Origin: Rhodoferax sp.
GTDB taxonomy: Bacteria; Pseudomonadota; Gammaproteobacteria; Burkholderiales; Burkholderiaceae_C
DNA: 64,000 nt
Assembly: GCF_030697375.1 (NCBI RefSeq)
Contig: NZ_JAUYQD010000038.1
Location: 124,001 to 188,000 of the forward strand
Direction: 5' to 3'
Position 1 is the first letter of the stretch. Each line of letters starts with the position of its first letter. This document shows positions 1 to 10,527 of this stretch, one piece after another. Made by a program: the position numbers and the translations under genes. Below the pieces are notes generated by a model. The model had not been told where the DNA came from, searched no databases, and saw nothing but the letters and a program-made list of their open reading frames with translations.

Positions 1-82
1 AGGGGGCTCATACGTTGGGACATCTCATGCACCCACAGCCAGGATTGCCATGGGGCGTGCATTGGTGGCTGTCGCCGCCATT

Positions 83-1714
83 CTAGTTTCGAAGTACGCT
101 GTCTCCCGGTTCAAAGTGTCCCGCTGCCAAGGGGCTATGGGATGCGATGAAGGCACGCAAGACTTCGGCGTCCACATAACCGGAGTCGGCATAACTTTGG
201 TGCCCGGTCAGTTTGGGATAGCCATCACCCCCCGCAGCGATGAAGTTGTTGATCGCCATGCGGTAGGTTTTGGCCGGGTCTAGGGCCTGGCCCTGAATGC
301 TGGCTTCCTTGAGTATTCCCGCCGTGATCAACAGCCGGATGCCTGCCAATTGTGGGAAGGCGCCTGACCCGGGGCTCATTTTTGCGGCCACCCCAAGGTA
401 ATCCAAGACCTCTTGCCCGCTCAGGTCTACGGTGGCAATCGTGTTGCCAAAGGGGTGGACCTTCAGCACGTCGCGGTACGTGATGGTGCCTGCGGGGAGC
501 GAGTCACGTACGCCCCCTGCGTTCACGAGGGCGAAGTCGGCCCGCGTTCTCTCCATCATGGCCAGGCCCACCAGGACCCCGAGCGACGTCGGTTGGCTGC
601 GTACCACCGCACGGTCTCCTTGCAGCAGTGCATCGCTGCTTCCCACTTTGGACTGAAGCTTTTGTTGGCCAAAATCCTGGTACGGCTGCAGCAATTCCAG
701 CATGGTCCTGTTTTCGGGAATTTCGCTGGTGTAGGGCTTCAATGTGGCCGTGCCTGCGTCGGTTTTGACGGATTTTTTCAGGTTGATGGGAATAAGTGAA
801 TACTTCTCCAACTTGAACTCGCCGTTGCGGTAGGTAAAGTCGGCGCGCCCCACGTACTTGCCCCATTCGTGGGCTTGTACGATCCAGGTGCCGTTTTGCC
901 TGTCGGGCTGGCATCCATTGCCGGGAACATAGGCGCGGTCCAGCACGTTTTCTGCCTTCATGCAGGCGGGGTTTTGCGTGTGGCCACCCACCACCAGATC
1001 AATGCCATGGACCGAGCGCGCCATCTCCACGTCCCCCGGGGCCTGGGTTCCATGCTTGCCGTTCTCGTAATGGCCCATATGGGTGGCGGCAATCACGATA
1101 TCGGCTTGGCTGCGCAACTCCGGGACCAGTTTGGCGGCTTCTTGGATCGGGTTGTGAAACTTCAGGTCGCGGATGTTGTCGGGATGGACCATTTTTTGGG
1201 TGTCTTCGGTGGTCAGCCCCAAAACCGCCACCCGCAGCCCACCCAGGTTGAAAATTTTGTAGGGCGCGAACATCCGTTCACTCCCTTGGTAGATATTGGC
1301 CGACAGCATGGGGAAGTTGGCCAATGCCCGTTGCATTTTCAAAACCGCCGGGCTTTTGTCAAATTCATGGTTGCCAACCGCCATGGCGTCGTAGCCCAGC
1401 AAATTCATGCCCTTGAAATCGGGCACGGCATCTTGCAAATCGGATTCCGGTATGCCGGTGTTGACATCCCCGCCATCCAAAAGCAGGCTGTACCCACCGG
1501 CTGCGCGGACCTCCTGGCGAATGGCGTCCACCACCGTTTTTCGTGCCGCCATGCCGTATTCACCGTCGCGGTTTTTCCAGAACCGGCCATGGTGGTCGTT
1601 GGTGTGCAGCACCGTGAGGTGGTAGCCGGTCTCCGGGCTGGTCGGTGGCGTGTGGGTGCAGGCGGATAGGGCCAGGAGACCTGCAAGGCCGATGGCAGAT
1701 GGGGTGATTTGCAT
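83..1714 (-). CDS. ushA: UshA-like 5'-nucleotidase / UDP-sugar hydrolase, predicted lipoprotein
   Basis: Binuclear metallophosphoesterase that dephosphorylates extracellular nucleotides and UDP-sugars. Metal-site motifs appear in order: TNDHHGRF, GGDVNTG, GNHEFD, ATHMGHY and GGHTQ. They are followed by the C-terminal substrate domain (NAGGVRDSLPAG, HPFGNTIATVDL, NNFIAAGGDGYP). The sequence is close to E. coli UshA throughout, and 543 aa is the usual length. I chose the ATG at 1714, which puts a clean lipobox LSAC at residues 16-19, so the protein is probably an acylated outer-membrane lipoprotein rather than soluble periplasmic. A TTG at 1756 extends the frame but puts 14 odd residues before the signal peptide. 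No clear Shine-Dalgarno is seen; a run of eight C lies just upstream of the ATG. Bases 1-82 beyond the stop hold nothing recognisable. Confidence 0.93.
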   Translation of the reverse strand: MQITPSAIGLAGLLALSACTHTPPTSPETGYHLTVLHTNDHHGRFWKNRDGEYGMAARKTVVDAIRQEVRAAGGYSLLLDGGDVNTGIPESDLQDAVPDFKGMNLLGYDAMAVGNHEFDKSPAVLKMQRALANFPMLSANIYQGSERMFAPYKIFNLGGLRVAVLGLTTEDTQKMVHPDNIRDLKFHNPIQEAAKLVPELRSQADIVIAATHMGHYENGKHGTQAPGDVEMARSVHGIDLVVGGHTQNPACMKAENVLDRAYVPGNGCQPDRQNGTWIVQAHEWGKYVGRADFTYRNGEFKLEKYSLIPINLKKSVKTDAGTATLKPYTSEIPENRTMLELLQPYQDFGQQKLQSKVGSSDALLQGDRAVVRSQPTSLGVLVGLAMMERTRADFALVNAGGVRDSLPAGTITYRDVLKVHPFGNTIATVDLSGQEVLDYLGVAAKMSPGSGAFPQLAGIRLLITAGILKEASIQGQALDPAKTYRMAINNFIAAGGDGYPKLTGHQSYADSGYVDAEVLRAFIASHSPLAAGHFEPGDSVLRN

Positions 1715-1892
1715 GGATAGGGGGGGGCAGTGGGATGTTGATGGCGAGAATACCAAGGTTGTTTATCCCCGGCCAGCGTAGTTTTACGGTCGGCGCCCTC
1801 GGGTTGCTGGGGCGCTACGCAGATTGGGGGGAGGCGGGTAAACTCAGGTTCTTTTAGCCGCACGCTACTGCGATGGGTTGGGGGTTTTAACA

Positions 1893-2306
1893 ATGGCCGG
1901 TTTATCAGCGGGTTCGCCCACTCCACAGGATTTGACGGTGCACAGCCAATCACGCGTGTTGGAGGTGAGTTTTTCCGACGGTGCGCATTTCCGCATTCCG
2001 TTTGAGTTGATGCGGGTGTATTCCCCGTCGGCCGAGGTCCAGGGACATGGGGCAGGCCAGGAGACGCTGCAGACTGGTAAGCGCCATGTGGACCTGGAGG
2101 CGCTGGAGCCCGTGGGCAATTACGCGGTGCAACCCCGTTTCTCGGACGGGCATGACAGCGGTATTTTTTCCTGGGATTACCTGTATTTTTTAGGTTCGCA
2201 GCAGGAGCGTTTGTGGCAGGATTACGCCGATAAGCTCAAGGCCGCCGGGGTGGAGCGGGATGCCCCCATGCCACCGAAGGCGGGGCACAGTTGTGCCAAC
2301 CATTGA
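1893..2306 (+). CDS. DUF971 (gamma-butyrobetaine hydroxylase-like N-terminal domain) protein
   Basis: Small protein of about 137 aa made of one DUF971 domain, recognised by the stretches RVLEVSFSDG, FRIPFELMRVYSPSAEVQGHG, TGKRHVDLEALEPVGNYA and FSDGHDSGIFSWDYLY. Family members are widespread in proteobacteria and often sit beside ubiE, as here. The domain corresponds to the N-terminal Zn/Fe-S-associated part of gamma-butyrobetaine hydroxylases, but the stand-alone protein has no firmly assigned function. The ATG at 1893 gives the usual N-terminus (MAGLSAG). An in-frame TTG at 1878 is the alternative. A copy of the 60-bp dispersed repeat separates it from ubiE. Confidence 0.88.
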   Translation: MAGLSAGSPTPQDLTVHSQSRVLEVSFSDGAHFRIPFELMRVYSPSAEVQGHGAGQETLQTGKRHVDLEALEPVGNYAVQPRFSDGHDSGIFSWDYLYFLGSQQERLWQDYADKLKAAGVERDAPMPPKAGHSCANH

Positions 2307-2313
2307 TACAGTG

Positions 2314-2372
2314 CTTTTGCTATCAATAACATAGCTGCTTGCGCACTGTATATAAGGGCTAAGGCCATTTTT
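2314..2372 (+). repeat. 60-bp dispersed repeat, copy A
   Basis: Copy of a family with the blocks TTGCTATC, ATAGCTGCTTGCGCA and GGGCTA-AGGCC. Here it reads TTTTGCTATC, then ATAGCTGCTTGCGCA, then GGGCTAAGGCC. It occupies most of the gap between the DUF971 gene and ubiE, ending about 18 bases before the ubiE start codon. The same family recurs at 11735, 20952, 34086, 45274, 55711 and 59770. Confidence 0.85.
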
Positions 2373-2390
2373 GACGTAAATTTTTTTGAC

Positions 2391-3122
2391 ATGACAACAA
2401 CTCATTTTGGTTTTCAATCGGTGGACGAGGCCGAGAAGGCGCGCCATGTGCGCGGTGTTTTTGACTCGGTCGCGCCCAAGTACGACTTGATGAATGACCT
2501 GATGTCTGTCGGCCTGCATCGGGTGTGGAAGGCCTACACCCTGCAAGTGGCGAATCTGCACGAGGGGGATAAGGCGCTGGACATTGCCGGGGGCACGGGC
2601 GACTTGGCGCTGGCGTTCTCCAAAAAAGTGGGGAAAACCGGTCAGGTCGTGCACACCGACATCAATGAAGCCATGCTGCGCACCGGGCGCAATCGCCTGC
2701 TGGATGCCGGAGTGGTTCTGCCCACGATGGTCTGTGATGCGGAGAAGCTGCCATTTCCCGACAACTATTTCAATGTGGTGAGCGTGGCTTTTGGCTTGCG
2801 CAACATGACCCACAAGGAGGTGGCGCTGGCAGAGATGAACCGTGTCCTCAAGCCCGGTGGCAAGTTGTTGGTGCTGGAGTTTTCCAAAGTGGCACCGCCG
2901 CTCGAAAAACTCTACGACTGGTATTCCTTCAAAATTCTGCCCACATTGGGCAAACTGGTGGCCGGGGACGATGCAAGTTACCGTTACCTGGCGGAGTCCA
3001 TCCGCATGCATCCAAGCCAGCAGGAGCTAAAGGCCATGATGCACAAAGGTGGATTCGGCCATGTGGATTACCACAACATGTCAGGTGGCGTAGTGGCATT
3101 GCATGTTGGAATCAAGTGCTGA
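2391..3122 (+). CDS. ubiE: Ubiquinone/menaquinone biosynthesis C-methyltransferase UbiE
   Basis: SAM-dependent C-methyltransferase of ubiquinone biosynthesis (2-polyprenyl-6-methoxy-benzoquinol to the C-methylated product), cytosolic or membrane-associated. Class I methyltransferase fold with SAM motif DIAGGTGD at residues 64-71. UbiE signatures are [24 protein letters not shown] near the N-terminus, [24 protein letters not shown], and [14 protein letters not shown] followed by [11 protein letters not shown] at the end. The length (243 aa) is standard. It leads a run with a Tim44-like gene, ubiJ and ubiB in the order usual for Burkholderiales. The ATG has no strong Shine-Dalgarno, only an A/T-rich stretch. 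Confidence 0.97.
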   Translation: MTTTHFGFQSVDEAEKARHVRGVFDSVAPKYDLMNDLMSVGLHRVWKAYTLQVANLHEGDKALDIAGGTGDLALAFSKKVGKTGQVVHTDINEAMLRTGRNRLLDAGVVLPTMVCDAEKLPFPDNYFNVVSVAFGLRNMTHKEVALAEMNRVLKPGGKLLVLEFSKVAPPLEKLYDWYSFKILPTLGKLVAGDDASYRYLAESIRMHPSQQELKAMMHKGGFGHVDYHNMSGGVVALHVGIKC

Positions 3123-3149
3123 GGCTTGTAGATATCTAAGTAAGCCTCA
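3120..3149 (+). other. Hairpin overlapping the ubiE stop codon
   Basis: Arms TGAGGCTT (3120-3127) and AAGCCTCA (3142-3149) form an 8-bp perfect stem whose first three bases are the ubiE stop codon. A palindrome ACCTGCAGGT follows at 3149-3158, and a run of T lies at about 3163-3171. The spacing between stem and T run is long for a standard intrinsic terminator, so attenuation between ubiE and the next gene is possible but unproven. Confidence 0.4.
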
Positions 3150-3180
3150 CCTGCAGGTATCGGTTTTTTTTGGAGACATC

Positions 3181-4158
3181 ATGAAAATTTGGGCTTTGGT
3201 TTTAACGGCAGTGCTTGCCTTGTCGGGCTTCAATGCGGAGGCCGCCAGGCGATTGGGCGGCGGCAAGTCCGTGGGACAGCAATCCAGCAACGTGACCAAT
3301 CGTGAGGCCGCGCCGTCCCAAGGGGCAGCCAACGGTGCTGCAGCCAAGCCTGCACCTGCGGCACCACCGGCGGCGGCACCCAAAAAGCCTTGGGGCGCCA
3401 TGCTGGGTGGCTTGGCTGCTGGCTTGGGGTTGGCATGGCTGGCCAATTCCATGGGCTTGGGAGGACTGGGGGCCGGGCTGGGACAGTTTCTGATGTTCGC
3501 TGTGCTGGCCTTGGGGGTGGTGATGGCGGTGAAGTGGTTTATGCGCAACCGCCGTCCGGCCATGTCGCAGCAGGCCAGTCCTTTTGCGTTTCAGGGGGCG
3601 GGCCCTGCGCCCGTGTTGGCATCTGAACCCAAGCCCTACCGTCCTGAAAATGTGGGCAACGACGCCTCAGCACGCCCATGGGAGCGCAACAGCATGGCTT
3701 TTGAGGCGGCACCTTCCGCAGCGTCTGGCTCCATGATCGGCTCCGGTTTGGCAGGTTCGCAGTCCTGGGGGGTTCCGGCGGGTTTTGACAGTGAGGGATT
3801 TCTCAAAGCCGCAAAAGCCAATTTTGTGACCCTGCAGGCGGCGTGGGATAAATCCGATGTGTCCTCCCTGCGGGCCATGATGACCGATACCATGCTGCGT
3901 GAGATTCAAACCCAGCTGGCAGAGCGCGAGACCCATACAGGGGGGGGCAGCAATCTGACCGAGGTGGTCGTGATTGAGGCGAGGTTGTTGGGTATCGAAG
4001 AGTTGGCCGATGAGTACATGGCCAGCGTGGAGTTCTCCGGCATGATCCGTGAGGAGCCATCGGCAGGACCCAGTCCATTCCGCGAGGTCTGGAACATGAC
4101 CAAACCCCGGAGCGGCCCTGGCGGCTGGTTGGTGGCAGGAGTGCAGGCGCTGCAATAG
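3181..4158 (+). CDS. Tim44-like domain membrane protein
   Basis: 325-aa exported or membrane protein. It has an N-terminal signal-like segment (MKIWALVLTAVLALSGFNAEA) and an Ala/Pro-rich linker (residues 45-68). A Gly-rich hydrophobic stretch and a transmembrane helix follow (about 72-92 and 100-120, ending KWFMRNRRP). The C-terminal Tim44-like domain (about 190-325) includes GFLKAAKANFVTLQAAWDKSD and LREIQTQLAERE. The mitochondrial homologue tethers the import motor; the bacterial role is not established. The start is the ATG at 3181 with GGAG eight bases upstream. It lies between ubiE and ubiJ, as in many Burkholderiales. Confidence 0.85.
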   Translation: MKIWALVLTAVLALSGFNAEAARRLGGGKSVGQQSSNVTNREAAPSQGAANGAAAKPAPAAPPAAAPKKPWGAMLGGLAAGLGLAWLANSMGLGGLGAGLGQFLMFAVLALGVVMAVKWFMRNRRPAMSQQASPFAFQGAGPAPVLASEPKPYRPENVGNDASARPWERNSMAFEAAPSAASGSMIGSGLAGSQSWGVPAGFDSEGFLKAAKANFVTLQAAWDKSDVSSLRAMMTDTMLREIQTQLAERETHTGGGSNLTEVVVIEARLLGIEELADEYMASVEFSGMIREEPSAGPSPFREVWNMTKPRSGPGGWLVAGVQALQ

Positions 4159-4197
4159 TCGGCGAAGCGGCCCGCATTCAGGGAATAATAGGGGGCT

Positions 4198-4755
4198 ATG
4201 GCAACACAGTCCCCTTTTTCTTTTGTGGAGGGCTTCCTCCAAAATTTCAACCTTCCTATTGCACCGCCTGCTTGGGCGGTGGAAGAGACGCACCGGCGCA
4301 CAGTGCTGCTGCTCAACCATGTGCTGATGCAGGAACCCCAGGCCATGGAGCGCCTGGCCCGACAAAAAGGGCGTGTGGTGCTGGCCCAGTGGCGCATGTT
4401 CACCTTCAAGCTGCTGGTGACGCCTGCGGGCTTGTTCGATGTGGCTGCCGCCGAAGTCCAGGCCGACCTGACCCTGGAGGTGACTGAAGGTTCCCCCTTG
4501 GCCATTGCCCAGGCGCTGATGCAGGGTGCTAAGCCCGCTGTACGCATCGAAGGCGATGTTCAGCTCGCGGCCGACGTGAACTGGCTCGCTGACCATGTGC
4601 GTTGGGACATTGAAGAAGACCTGGCGCGCATCCTGGGCGATGCACCCGCCCACACCATGGTCGAGGCGGCCCGCACGCTCGCCCGGGCGCTGCAGCAATT
4701 CGTCGGTGGACGCGCAGAAGTGGCGCGCAGCGGTGGTGACGGACCCGCTGCATGA
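4198..4755 (+). CDS. ubiJ: Ubiquinone biosynthesis accessory factor UbiJ (SCP2 domain)
   Basis: 185-aa protein with an SCP2-like lipid-binding domain (about 30-120) and a helical C-terminal part ([23 protein letters not shown]) typical of UbiJ. UbiJ works with UbiK as an accessory, lipid-handling component of the soluble ubiquinone-biosynthesis complex. Position between ubiE and ubiB supports the assignment. Its stop codon overlaps the ubiB start (ATGA at 4752-4755), so the two are probably translationally coupled. The C-terminal tail after residue 165 is low-complexity. Confidence 0.9.
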   Translation: MATQSPFSFVEGFLQNFNLPIAPPAWAVEETHRRTVLLLNHVLMQEPQAMERLARQKGRVVLAQWRMFTFKLLVTPAGLFDVAAAEVQADLTLEVTEGSPLAIAQALMQGAKPAVRIEGDVQLAADVNWLADHVRWDIEEDLARILGDAPAHTMVEAARTLARALQQFVGGRAEVARSGGDGPAA

Positions 4756-6317
4756 CCCGGCTCTTCCGGGGTGTTTTTATTGTCTGGGTCGTTCTGCGTT
4801 ACGGGCTGGATGAACTGGTCCTGACAAGTTTCCAAAAACCGTGGTTGCATGCCTTGTCGCGGATGGTGTCGGTGGGGCGCAATCTGAAAGCTCCGCGTGG
4901 CCAGCGATTGCGCGAGGCGCTGGAACGTCTTGGCCCCATTTTTGTCAAATTGGGGCAGGTGTTATCGACCCGGCGTGATCTTTTGCCCTTGGATATTTCC
5001 GATGAGTTGGCGCTGCTGCAAGACCAGGTGCCGCCTTTTAGTTCGGAGGTGGCGATCGCCACCATTGAGCGTGCGTTGCGCAAGCCTTTGAACGAGGTGT
5101 TCGTTTCCTTTGAGCAACAACCGGTTGCCAGTGCCTCCATTGCGCAGGTGCATTTTGCGGTGCTCAAAGACCGCCAAGGCAAGGAGCGTGAGGTGGCGGT
5201 CAAGGTGCTGCGCCCTGGCATGTTGCCAGCGATCGAAAAGGACCTGAGCCTTATGCGCATGATGGCGGGCTGGGTGGATCGCCTGTCTGCCGATGGCAAG
5301 CGCCTGCGGCCGCTGGAAGTGGTGGCCGAATTTGACAAATACCTGCACGACGAACTGGATCTGGTGCGTGAAGCCTCCAGCGCTGCGCAGCTGCGGCGCA
5401 ATATGGCCGGACTGGACCTGGTGCTGGTTCCTGAAATGCTGTGGGACTACTGCACCACGGAAGTGCTGGTCATGGAGCGCATGCACGGTGTGCCCATCAG
5501 CCAGGTGGACCGATTGAAGGCCGCGGGGGTTGATATCCCGAAGTTGGCCCGCGACGGAGTCACCATTTTCTTTACCCAGGTGTTTCGGGATGGCTTTTTC
5601 CATGGGGATATGCACCCCGGCAATATCCAGGTCAGTGTGGATCCCAAGACCTTTGGTCGTTACATTTCTCTGGATTTCGGCATTGTCGGGACACTCACCG
5701 AGGTGGATAAAGAGTATTTGGCCCAAAATTTTGCGGCCTTTTTTCGACGCGATTACAAGCGGGTGGCCGAGCTGCATATTGAATCTGGCTGGGTTCCGCC
5801 CGATACGCGGGTCGATGAACTGGAAGCCGGTATCCGTGCGGTGTGTGAACCCTACTTCGACCGGCCTCTGAAGGAAATATCGCTGGGCATGGTGCTGATG
5901 CGCCTGTTCCAGACCTCACGCCGTTTCAACGTCGAAATCCAGCCCCAGTTGGTGTTGTTGCAAAAAACACTGCTCAACATCGAGGGCCTGGGGCGGCAGT
6001 TGGACCCCGACTTGGACCTGTGGGCCACGGCCAAACCGTTTCTGGAAAAATGGATGCTCAACCAGATGGGGCCGCAAAAGCTGCTGGAGCAACTCAAGGC
6101 CCAGTCCCCGCACTATGCCAATTTGTTGCCCGAATTGCCTATGTTGTTGCGGGCCTATCTGAAGCGCGGGGGCGGGGATTCCGGGCAAGCGATGCAGGAA
6201 CTGTTGACGGAGCAAAAGCGCACCAATCGTTTGCTGCAAAGCTTGGTGTCTGCTGTGATCGGCTTTGCCTTGGGCATGGTTGTGATGCAGATTGTGGTTC
6301 GGGTCGGGGTTTTTTAG
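4752..6317 (+). CDS. ubiB: Ubiquinone biosynthesis regulatory ATPase/kinase UbiB
   Basis: Member of the UbiB/ABC1/ADCK atypical kinase family, needed for aerobic ubiquinone synthesis at the inner membrane. Hallmarks are the KxGQ motif in [16 protein letters not shown] (residues 66-69), the Ala-rich loop ASASIAQVH, the catalytic-loop region [11 protein letters not shown], and the metal-binding LDFG. Two hydrophobic C-terminal helices ([19 protein letters not shown]) anchor it. The length (521 aa) is usual. It overlaps ubiJ by four bases. Confidence 0.96.
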   Translation: MTRLFRGVFIVWVVLRYGLDELVLTSFQKPWLHALSRMVSVGRNLKAPRGQRLREALERLGPIFVKLGQVLSTRRDLLPLDISDELALLQDQVPPFSSEVAIATIERALRKPLNEVFVSFEQQPVASASIAQVHFAVLKDRQGKEREVAVKVLRPGMLPAIEKDLSLMRMMAGWVDRLSADGKRLRPLEVVAEFDKYLHDELDLVREASSAAQLRRNMAGLDLVLVPEMLWDYCTTEVLVMERMHGVPISQVDRLKAAGVDIPKLARDGVTIFFTQVFRDGFFHGDMHPGNIQVSVDPKTFGRYISLDFGIVGTLTEVDKEYLAQNFAAFFRRDYKRVAELHIESGWVPPDTRVDELEAGIRAVCEPYFDRPLKEISLGMVLMRLFQTSRRFNVEIQPQLVLLQKTLLNIEGLGRQLDPDLDLWATAKPFLEKWMLNQMGPQKLLEQLKAQSPHYANLLPELPMLLRAYLKRGGGDSGQAMQELLTEQKRTNRLLQSLVSAVIGFALGMVVMQIVVRVGVF

Positions 6318-6369
6318 CTGCCGTCCTATAATCAAAGGCTTTGCAACTTGGAATCAGAGCCCTAACGTT

Positions 6370-6687
6370 ATGCCGATTTACGCCTACAAATGCGATGCTT
6401 GCGGGTTTGCCAAAGACGTATTGCAAAAAATGTCTGATGCACCGCTGGAAGTTTGCCCTTCTTGTGACAAGCCTGCGTTCAAAAAACAACTGACTGCAGC
6501 GGGTTTTCAGCTGAAGGGGTCAGGTTGGTACGTCACGGATTTCAAAGGCGGCAGCGCGCCATCAACCAGTGTGGCACCGTCTGGCGGTGATGCCGCGGCA
6601 CCTGCAGCCTCAGCGACATCCTCCCCTAAGGCCGCCGATGCGGCACCCGCTGCTGCCGCCCCCGCGCCAGCCGCCTCGGATAAATAA
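6370..6687 (+). CDS. FmdB-type zinc ribbon protein
   Basis: 105-aa protein starting MPIYAYKCDACG, with two CxxC pairs (CDAC and CPSC) forming the FmdB/CxxC regulatory-type zinc ribbon in the first 45 residues. The tail from about residue 60 is Ala/Pro/Ser low-complexity. The family name comes from a putative regulator of formamidase; the actual role in most bacteria is unknown. The longer open frame starting at 6292 lies inside ubiB and is not supported; the MPIY start is the family norm. Confidence 0.85.
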   Translation: MPIYAYKCDACGFAKDVLQKMSDAPLEVCPSCDKPAFKKQLTAAGFQLKGSGWYVTDFKGGSAPSTSVAPSGGDAAAPAASATSSPKAADAAPAAAAPAPAASDK

Positions 6688-6717
6688 GCACGCTGCAGCG
6701 CAGACATTGGATTTACT

Positions 6718-7368
6718 GTGCCCTTTAAAAAATACCTGCTCACCGGTCTGATGGTCTGGCTGCCTTTGGCGATCACCCTTTGGGTGTTGTTGTGGCTGGT
6801 CGGCATGCTCGATGCTGTGTTCGGTGGCCTTTTGGCGGGCGTGGCTGCCGTGACCCCGGCCAGCATGGGGCCTTCCATTGCGCGACTGCACAATATTCCT
6901 GGCTTGGGTGTCTTGCTGGTGGTCTCCGTTATGCTGGCCACGGGCGCGCTGGTGTCCAACGTGGCAGGGCGTTGGTGGGTGACCCAGTGGGACCGCTTGT
7001 TTACCAATATCCCCATCGTTAAGTCCATTTACAACAGTGTCAAAAAAGTATCCGACACCTTGTTTTCCAGCAATGGCAATGCATTTCGCACGGCCATGTT
7101 GATACAGTACCCCCGGCCCGGCACCTGGACCATTGCGTTCCAGACGGGCGTGCCTGGCGGTGAAGTGCAAACCCACCTGGGCGCGGACTTTGTCAGCGTT
7201 TACGTGCCCACCACACCGAACCCGACCAGTGGATTTTTTCTGATGCTGCCCAAAGCGGATGTGATTGAACTGGAAATGAGCGTGGATGAGGCCCTGACGT
7301 ATGTGATTTCCATGGGCTCGGTGGTGCCCAATCCTGTGCATGCACCCAAATCGGTGCTCTCCCAATAA
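6718..7368 (+). CDS. DUF502 family membrane protein
   Basis: 216-aa integral membrane protein with two N-terminal transmembrane segments (about 7-35, LTGLMVWLPLAITLWVLLWL, and 60-82, GLGVLLVVSVMLATGAL) and a soluble C-terminal part containing IPIVKSIYNSVKKVSDTL, typical of DUF502. The function is unknown. The start is GTG (VPFKKYLLTG, read as Met). It follows fmdB by 30 bases and precedes aspS, an arrangement common in Burkholderiales. Confidence 0.86.
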   Translation: MPFKKYLLTGLMVWLPLAITLWVLLWLVGMLDAVFGGLLAGVAAVTPASMGPSIARLHNIPGLGVLLVVSVMLATGALVSNVAGRWWVTQWDRLFTNIPIVKSIYNSVKKVSDTLFSSNGNAFRTAMLIQYPRPGTWTIAFQTGVPGGEVQTHLGADFVSVYVPTTPNPTSGFFLMLPKADVIELEMSVDEALTYVISMGSVVPNPVHAPKSVLSQ

Positions 7369-7413
7369 TTTTTATGTAACCCGGTGCCGATACCGGCATC
7401 TTGAAAGCAAGCT

Positions 7414-9228
<1,815 letters not shown>

Positions 9229-9250
9229 GTTTCCGCTCTGGTGCACAATG

Positions 9251-9281
9251 AAAGGGCGCTAGTCACTAGCGCCCTTTTTTT
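9251..9281 (+). terminator. Intrinsic terminator after aspS
   Basis: Perfect inverted repeat AAAGGGCGCTAGT / ACTAGCGCCCTTT around one central C, ending in a seven-T run. In practice this gives an 11-bp stem with a 5-nt loop. It lies 22 bases after the aspS stop, and the T run directly touches the nudB start codon. Confidence 0.9.
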
Positions 9282-9785
9282 ATGCCCGCACCTTACAAAA
9301 TTCCAGAATCCGTGCTGGTGGTGATTTACACCCCGGCACTGGATGTGCTGCTCATCCGCCGCACCGAGGCGGACCCGCAGGCCCCCGCCTTCTGGCAATC
9401 GGTCACCGGCAGCAAGGATGCATGGGAAGAGTCTTATGTGCACACCGCCGCGCGCGAAGTGCTGGAGGAAACGGGGATGGACTGCACGCCGGGAACCCCT
9501 TTGCATGCGCACTTGCAGGATTGGCAATTGGAAAACGTGTACGGAATTTACCCCCGCTGGTTGTACCGCTACGCCCCAGGGGTGACCCACAATACCGAGC
9601 ATGTTTTTGGTCTGCAGGTGCCGGCGGCCACACCGGTGCAGCTCAATCCCCGTGAACACACCCATTGCCAGTGGTTGCCCTACCTTCAGGCGGCCGAGTT
9701 GTGCTTTTCGCCGTCCAATGCCGAAGCCATCTTGCAACTCCCGCAGTTTGCCGTGCTGCCACCCTACCAAGGACGTACCGTATGA
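9282..9785 (+). CDS. nudB: Dihydroneopterin triphosphate diphosphatase (Nudix)
   Basis: 167-aa Nudix hydrolase with the Nudix box spanning GSKDAWEESYVHTAAREVLEETGM. The N-terminus MPAPYKIPESVLVVIYTP matches NudB, which removes pyrophosphate from dihydroneopterin triphosphate in folate synthesis. The aspS-nudB neighbourhood also fits. The ATG has no room for a Shine-Dalgarno because the aspS terminator abuts it, yet the conserved N-terminus leaves little choice of start. Its stop overlaps the next start (ATGA at 9782-9785). Confidence 0.9.
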   Translation: MPAPYKIPESVLVVIYTPALDVLLIRRTEADPQAPAFWQSVTGSKDAWEESYVHTAAREVLEETGMDCTPGTPLHAHLQDWQLENVYGIYPRWLYRYAPGVTHNTEHVFGLQVPAATPVQLNPREHTHCQWLPYLQAAELCFSPSNAEAILQLPQFAVLPPYQGRTV

Positions 9786-10525
9786 CCTCGATCCGCGTGG
9801 CGACCTATAACATCCATAAAGGCGTACAAGGCGTTGGCCCCCGACGCCGGTTGGAAATTCACAACCTGGGCCACGCCGTGGAGCAGCTTGATGCAGACAT
9901 TGTGTGTTTGCAAGAGGTGCGCAAGGAGCACCGCCGCGAAGCCCGGTTTTTCGCCCATTGGCCCGAGGTGCCGCAGGCCGAGTTCTTGGCGCCGGAGGGA
10001 TACGAAGCGGTGTACCGCACCAACGCGGTCACACGCCATGGAGAGCACGGCAACGCCATGCTGTCACGTTGGCCGGTTCTCTCGCACCAGCACGAAGACA
10101 TGTCTGACCACCGTTTTGAGCAGCGCGGACTTTTGCACTCCGAGGTGCGGATCCATGAGCAGCCGGTGCACGTCGTGGTGGTGCATTTGGGGCTGATCCG
10201 CTCCAGCCGGGTACGCCAACTGGCGCAGCTCCAGCGCTATATTGCGCGCGAAATACCGTCCCACGTGCCCCTGCTCGTGGCCGGCGATTTCAACGATTGG
10301 GGCACCTTGGTGCAAAGCAGCTTGAAGCACACGGGTTTGCTGGCCTTTGAGCATGCACAAGCCCTGACGTTTCCTTCGCGGTTGCCGCTGGTGCAGTTGG
10401 ATTACATCTACGCCCGAGGGCTGAAGCCGCTGAGCTTACAGGTGCCTACGGGGCGCATCTGGAGTCGCATGTCCGACCACCTTCCCCTGATTGCAGACTT
10501 TGAGCTGCCTCTGGCTGGCGCTTAA
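9782..10525 (+). CDS. Endonuclease/exonuclease/phosphatase family protein (YbhP-like)
   Basis: 247-aa EEP-fold hydrolase. Active-site elements are RVATYNIHKG at the start, IVCLQEVR (metal Glu), VVVHLGL, AGDFNDW (catalytic Asp/Asn) and MSDHLPLIADF (terminal Asp-His). EEP members cleave phosphodiesters in DNA, lipids or small molecules, and the substrate here is not predictable. It is coupled to nudB by an ATGA overlap and lies two bases before clsB. E. coli places the EEP gene ybhP next to clsB in the same way, suggesting a membrane-lipid link. The frame extends upstream into nudB, but the start at 9782 is the sensible one. Confidence 0.88.
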   Translation: MTSIRVATYNIHKGVQGVGPRRRLEIHNLGHAVEQLDADIVCLQEVRKEHRREARFFAHWPEVPQAEFLAPEGYEAVYRTNAVTRHGEHGNAMLSRWPVLSHQHEDMSDHRFEQRGLLHSEVRIHEQPVHVVVVHLGLIRSSRVRQLAQLQRYIAREIPSHVPLLVAGDFNDWGTLVQSSLKHTGLLAFEHAQALTFPSRLPLVQLDYIYARGLKPLSLQVPTGRIWSRMSDHLPLIADFELPLAGA

Positions 10526-10527
10526 GC

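Noticed and set aside
1..82. Search for a gene end or RNA gene left of ushA
   Set aside because: Only 82 bases are visible and no motif, hairpin or coding pattern could be supported.
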